DNA of 64,000 bases from Algibacter miyuki (GTDB lineage: Bacteria > Bacteroidota > Bacteroidia > Flavobacteriales > Flavobacteriaceae). The position numbers and the translations under genes are program-made. The notes under the pieces were generated by a model. The model was not told where the DNA came from. It saw nothing but the letters and a program-made list of their open reading frames with translations, and did not search any database. Location of the stretch: positions 687,001 through 751,000 of the forward strand of contig NZ_JAUFQP010000010.1 of the NCBI RefSeq assembly GCF_030409805.1, read 5' to 3'. Below are positions 61,339-64,000 of the stretch, piece after piece (positions within the stretch are counted from its first letter, which is position 1; each line of letters starts with the position of its first letter).

Positions 61339-61626
61339 TTATTTAGAAAAGAATATAGATAAATCGAAATCGATGATAAATAGAAAAATAAGCACTAAAA
61401 CAGCTGCAATTACTAATATGCGTCTATTGGCTTCTTTATCTCGATTGTCTTTAAGTTCGCTTAAGGCGTGGTTTAGCTTTGCTTTAAACCCTTTATTTTC
61501 GCCTACAGTAGTACGAAATTCGTCAAATTTATGTTTAATTTCAAAAGGGTTTCCTTCACCTTTATCGTCAAAATAACGTGGTGTATAACTGAATTTTTTG
61601 TTTTTTTTCGCCTTTAAGATTCCCAT
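61339..61626 (-). CDS. Small membrane protein, conserved in flavobacteria
   Basis: The 95-residue product has a basic, aromatic N-terminus (GILKAKKNKKFSYTPRYFDDKGEGNPFEIKHKFDEFR), a helical middle and one C-terminal transmembrane helix (RILVIAAVLVLIFLFIIDFDLSIFF). Homologues are sometimes labelled riboflavin synthase, which the sequence does not support. It ends 4 bp before mutL and is probably co-transcribed with it. Confidence 0.65.
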   Translation of the reverse strand: MGILKAKKNKKFSYTPRYFDDKGEGNPFEIKHKFDEFRTTVGENKGFKAKLNHALSELKDNRDKEANRRILVIAAVLVLIFLFIIDFDLSIFFSK

Positions 61627-61654
61627 GATTTCTGTGTTTTTTAAAATGATTTGA

Positions 61655-61888
61655 CTACATATACTTTTTTTCTAATAAATACATACAAATCAATAATAAT
61701 ACCAAAAATAAAATTAAGGTTTTTACTGGCATTGTGCCACGCACTTTACGTTTAACCTCTCGATTTTCTTTCCATTTAGAAATATAATCTTTGCGGTTAG
61801 CAGTTTCATTTAAACTAGAATCGGCCGTTTTATCTTGCGTAAAACGAGACTGATAATTAAATGTTTTATGTTTACGTGGTTTAAACAA
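61655..61888 (-). CDS. Small membrane protein, related in layout to its neighbour
   Basis: The 77-residue product shares the layout of the neighbouring 95-residue protein: a start with KPRKHKTFNYQSRFTQD (compare KNKKFSYTPRYFDD), a charged middle and one C-terminal membrane helix (TLILFLVLLLICMYLLEKKYM). The two may be old duplicates. It lies 28 bp before the other on the same strand and probably heads the mutL operon. Function is unknown. Confidence 0.6.
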   Translation of the reverse strand: MFKPRKHKTFNYQSRFTQDKTADSSLNETANRKDYISKWKENREVKRKVRGTMPVKTLILFLVLLLICMYLLEKKYM

Positions 61889-62144
61889 AATGATGTGCGG
61901 TTATAAATCAAAAATACTTAAAAATAGACAGATATTAAGGATAGTCATCTTAAAAATTGTTAACAAAACAGAGAATTTCTGATCTTTAAAAAGATTAAAA
62001 ACGGCTTTCTGCAAGAATTAAGAACAGGGTTTAAACAGAAACAGACTAAACAAACATCCATCAACTTCATTTTACCCCATCACCATACAACAGGCAATAC
62101 ACTTACCCGCGTTGTATAATCTGTAAAAAAAAAGATGTTTAGAT

Positions 62145-62630
62145 TTAGCTGTTTTTACGTAATTCAGCCATTTTTATAGCAGCAATAGCCGCTTCGGTAC
62201 CTTTATTACCGTGTTTTCCTCCAGAACGATCTATAGATTGTTGCATGTTATTATCAGTAAGCACACAGAAAATAACAGGTGTTTCACGCAGTACATTTAA
62301 ATCTTTAATGCCTTGCGTTACCCCTTCGCATACAAAGTCGAAATGTTTGGTTTCACCTTGAATAACACACCCAATAGCAATAACGGCGTTCACCATTTGT
62401 TGTTGCATTTTTTTGCTACCATAAATAAGCTCAAAGCTTCCTGGCACATCCCAACGCACAATATTTTCGGGTAATACGCCATGTTCTAACAAGGCTTCTT
62501 TTGCGCCTTGAAATAAGCCTTCTGTAATGGTATCATTCCATTCTGAAACAACAATCCCAAATCGAAAACCTTTCGCATTTGGGATTGTTGTTTTATCGTA
62601 TTCGGATAAATTATTGTTTGCCGTTGCCAT
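62145..62630 (-). CDS. ribH: 6,7-dimethyl-8-ribityllumazine synthase
   Basis: The enzyme (161 residues) makes lumazine, the last but one step of riboflavin synthesis, and usually forms a 60-subunit shell. Motifs are GFRFGIVVSEWNDTITEGL, VRWDVPGSFELIYGSKKM, AIGCVIQGETKHFDFVCEG (catalytic His) and VIFCVLTDNNMQQSIDRSGGKHGNKGTEAAIAAIKMAEL. The TPR protein gene ends 19 bp upstream of its start on the same strand, so they are probably co-transcribed. No FMN riboswitch was recognised nearby. Confidence 0.97.
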   Translation of the reverse strand: MATANNNLSEYDKTTIPNAKGFRFGIVVSEWNDTITEGLFQGAKEALLEHGVLPENIVRWDVPGSFELIYGSKKMQQQMVNAVIAIGCVIQGETKHFDFVCEGVTQGIKDLNVLRETPVIFCVLTDNNMQQSIDRSGGKHGNKGTEAAIAAIKMAELRKNS

Positions 62631-62648
62631 ATATGTTAACGCAATTTT

Positions 62649-63419
62649 TTATTTGTTAGCCAAAACCTGAGCTTTACCAATAAATACATCTACGGTAGCA
62701 GCTTCGGTTGCATTTGGAAAATCTTCTTTAATTCTTTCGAAATAAGATAACGCTTTATCAGCCTTTCCTAAATCTAAAGCAATAGTACCTGCTTTGTATA
62801 AATACATTGGTGTTGTGTATTCGTTGTTACGCATGGCAATCGCTTTTTCATAATAGTCTAAAGCATCGTCTTTTTGGTTTAATTGCACAAAGGCATCACC
62901 AATATTTCCTTTTGCTAAAGGCGCTAAAATTTCATCATCACTATCAAAGTTAGATAAATGTTCTACCGCATTTTTATAATCTTTCAATCTTAAATACGCT
63001 GTACCTGCATAATAGCTTGCTAAATTAGCAGCATCGGTTCCGCTATATTCTTCAATAATATCTAGCATACCAAATTTCCCCTCACCACCATTTAAGGCTA
63101 AATTATAAAGTGAATCTGACGCTACACCTGTTACGGCTTCATCAAAATATTTTTGCGCTTGGAACATATCGTTCATTGCGTTTTCTTGTTTCGGGCTAGA
63201 TACAAATTCTTTATAAGCTAAAGAACCTAAAACCACCAAGGCAACTACACCAATAATGATGAAAATGTATTTTTGATTTTTCGCTACAAAGTCTTCTGTT
63301 TTAGAAGCTGTTTCGTCAAGCGTGTTAAAAACTTCTGCAGTTGTTGAACCTTCTTCGATATCGTGTTCCTTTTCTACTTTCGTTTTTGGTTTGTAACCTC
63401 TTTTATTATAAGTTGCCAT
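62649..63419 (-). CDS. TPR protein with one membrane anchor (YfgM-like)
   Basis: The 256-residue product has a cytoplasmic N-terminus, one transmembrane helix (YIFIIIGVVALVVLGSLAYKEFV, about 45-67) and several tetratricopeptide repeats on the far side (AANLASYYAGTAYLRLKDYKNAVEHLSNF, GNIGDAFVQLNQKDDALDYYEKAI). This is the layout of YfgM, an ancillary Sec translocon and periplasmic chaperone-linked protein. The frame extends nine codons upstream to a TTG; the ATG at 63419 (MATYNKRGY) is chosen. It is divergent from recF. Confidence 0.8.
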   Translation of the reverse strand: MATYNKRGYKPKTKVEKEHDIEEGSTTAEVFNTLDETASKTEDFVAKNQKYIFIIIGVVALVVLGSLAYKEFVSSPKQENAMNDMFQAQKYFDEAVTGVASDSLYNLALNGGEGKFGMLDIIEEYSGTDAANLASYYAGTAYLRLKDYKNAVEHLSNFDSDDEILAPLAKGNIGDAFVQLNQKDDALDYYEKAIAMRNNEYTTPMYLYKAGTIALDLGKADKALSYFERIKEDFPNATEAATVDVFIGKAQVLANK

Positions 63420-63443
63420 TTTTATCTTTCTGTTAATGTGGCG

Positions 63444-63451
63444 CAAAAATA
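63444..63451 (-). promoter_or_regulatory. Probable -7 box for the TPR-ribH transcript
   Basis: TATTTTTG on the minus strand fits TAnnTTTG, 25 nt before the ATG at 63419. No matching -33 TTTG was found. Confidence 0.4.
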
Positions 63452-63556
63452 TAATTTTTCTTCATAACTAAAAGGTTATTTATTTGATATTTTTCAATAA
63501 TTTGCACTTCTTTTTAAGAGTTCACTCTCTTAACGCGCTTAAAGTTGCTATTTTCT

Positions 63557-64000
63557 ATGATTTTAAAATCACTTTCGTTACTCAATTATAAAAATTTTGA
63601 TAGTAAAACGTTTACTTTCAACGAGAAAATTAATTGTATTGTTGGAAATAATGGCATTGGAAAAACCAATGTGCTCGACGCTATCTATCATTTATCCTTC
63701 GGTAAAAGTTATTTTAATCCTATCGCTACGCAAAATATTAAGCATGACGAAGACTTTTTTGTGGTGAACGGCGACTATATAAAGGACGAAAAACCAGAAA
63801 AAGTAATTGTAAGTTTAAAACGCGGACAAAAAAAAGTAATAAAACGCAACAGCAAAGCTTATGAAAAATTTAGCGAGCATATTGGTTTTTTGCCACTTGT
63901 AATTATTTCACCGGCCGATCGCGATTTAATTATTGAAGGTAGTACAACCAGACGCAAATTTATAGATAGCGTAATTTCGCAAAGCGACACGAGCTACTTA
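63557..64000 (+). CDS. recF: DNA replication/repair protein RecF, N-terminal part
   Basis: From an ATG at 63557 the plus strand is open to the window edge (148 codons). The start [21 protein letters not shown] leads to the Walker A loop [24 protein letters not shown], then [26 protein letters not shown], all diagnostic of RecF, an SMC-like ATPase that loads RecA at DNA gaps. The signature and Walker B motifs lie outside the window. It is divergent from the TPR gene across 137 bp. Confidence 0.95.
   Translation, partial: MILKSLSLLNYKNFDSKTFTFNEKINCIVGNNGIGKTNVLDAIYHLSFGKSYFNPIATQNIKHDEDFFVVNGDYIKDEKPEKVIVSLKRGQKKVIKRNSKAYEKFSEHIGFLPLVIISPADRDLIIEGSTTRRKFIDSVISQSDTSYL

Noticed and set aside
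62145..62648. FMN riboswitch for ribH
   Set aside because: The upstream gene ends 19 bp before ribH, and no RFN-type conserved boxes were seen.

Overview
This window is an AT-rich stretch of a Bacteroidota chromosome, almost certainly a marine member of the Flavobacteriaceae; I cannot fix the genus. The evidence is the tmRNA with the tag GENNYALAA, many promoters of the Bacteroidota type (TTTG, about 20 nt, TAnnTTTG), a type IX secretion sorting domain on an alginate lyase, and many flavobacterial families (DUF5683, DUF6122, WbqC, DUF4625, large LepB). No rRNA, tRNA, CRISPR array or prophage was seen. Several starts were moved downstream of the longest open frame, because the longer frames began at TTG/GTG or inside a repeat.

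Layout. 1-5.9 kb: the edge of a surface-polysaccharide cluster (FemAB/GNAT-like fragment, O-antigen flippase), typA, and kdsA with an outer-membrane protein gene. 6.2-11 kb: a cluster of small membrane-protein genes (DUF4153-like, SanA-like, DUF2809) with its own winged-helix regulator and two copies of one 17-bp dyad. 11.2-14.8 kb: an SDR, a saccharopine-dehydrogenase-like enzyme, ssrA (tmRNA) and a broken lipoprotein gene. 14.9-19.9 kb: a probable zinc-uptake locus (Fur/Zur regulator, two DUF4625-type lipoproteins, ZnuD-like TonB receptor, His-rich protein) under a clear palindromic operator. 20.1-26.5 kb: a NarL-type two-component system with a membrane partner and a lipoprotein, then a 1110-residue coiled-coil protein with a 318-bp tandem repeat. 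27-31 kb: xylR-xylB-xylA. 31.2-33.6 kb: rhodanese and thioredoxin-fold proteins.

33.7-42 kb is the most interesting part. A candidate small RNA lies between a consensus promoter and a strong terminator. It is followed by a complete trp operon whose leader peptide has three consecutive Trp codons and whose attenuator can switch between two pairings. The operon (trpE-G-D-C-F-B-A) is unusually loose and carries several families of interspersed repeats. Between trpB and trpA sits a 350-bp unit: a small GIY-YIG nuclease gene bounded by two inverted 27-nt palindromic arms. A pair of related palindromes without a nuclease lies between trpF and trpB. This looks like a REP/RAYT-style arrangement with a GIY-YIG enzyme in place of the tyrosine transposase, and it is my main candidate for an undescribed system.

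42-48 kb: NADH dehydrogenase II, TrmL, a Dus enzyme, and a stand-alone secreted PL6 alginate lyase with a dyad upstream, then an EF-hand protein. 48.3-56.6 kb: a long + strand housekeeping run (parA-parB-DUF5683-dapB, lepB, a TPR-AAA ATPase, a TPR membrane protein, WbqC, DUF6122). 56.6-63.4 kb on the minus strand: an EEP phosphatase, two rhomboids, mutL with an altered endonuclease motif, two small membrane proteins, ribH and a TPR protein; recF is cut by the right edge.

A second dispersed element (terminal GCGTTA...TAACGC, internal AAAGCCCGACCC) occurs as four full copies and one fragment, always between genes.
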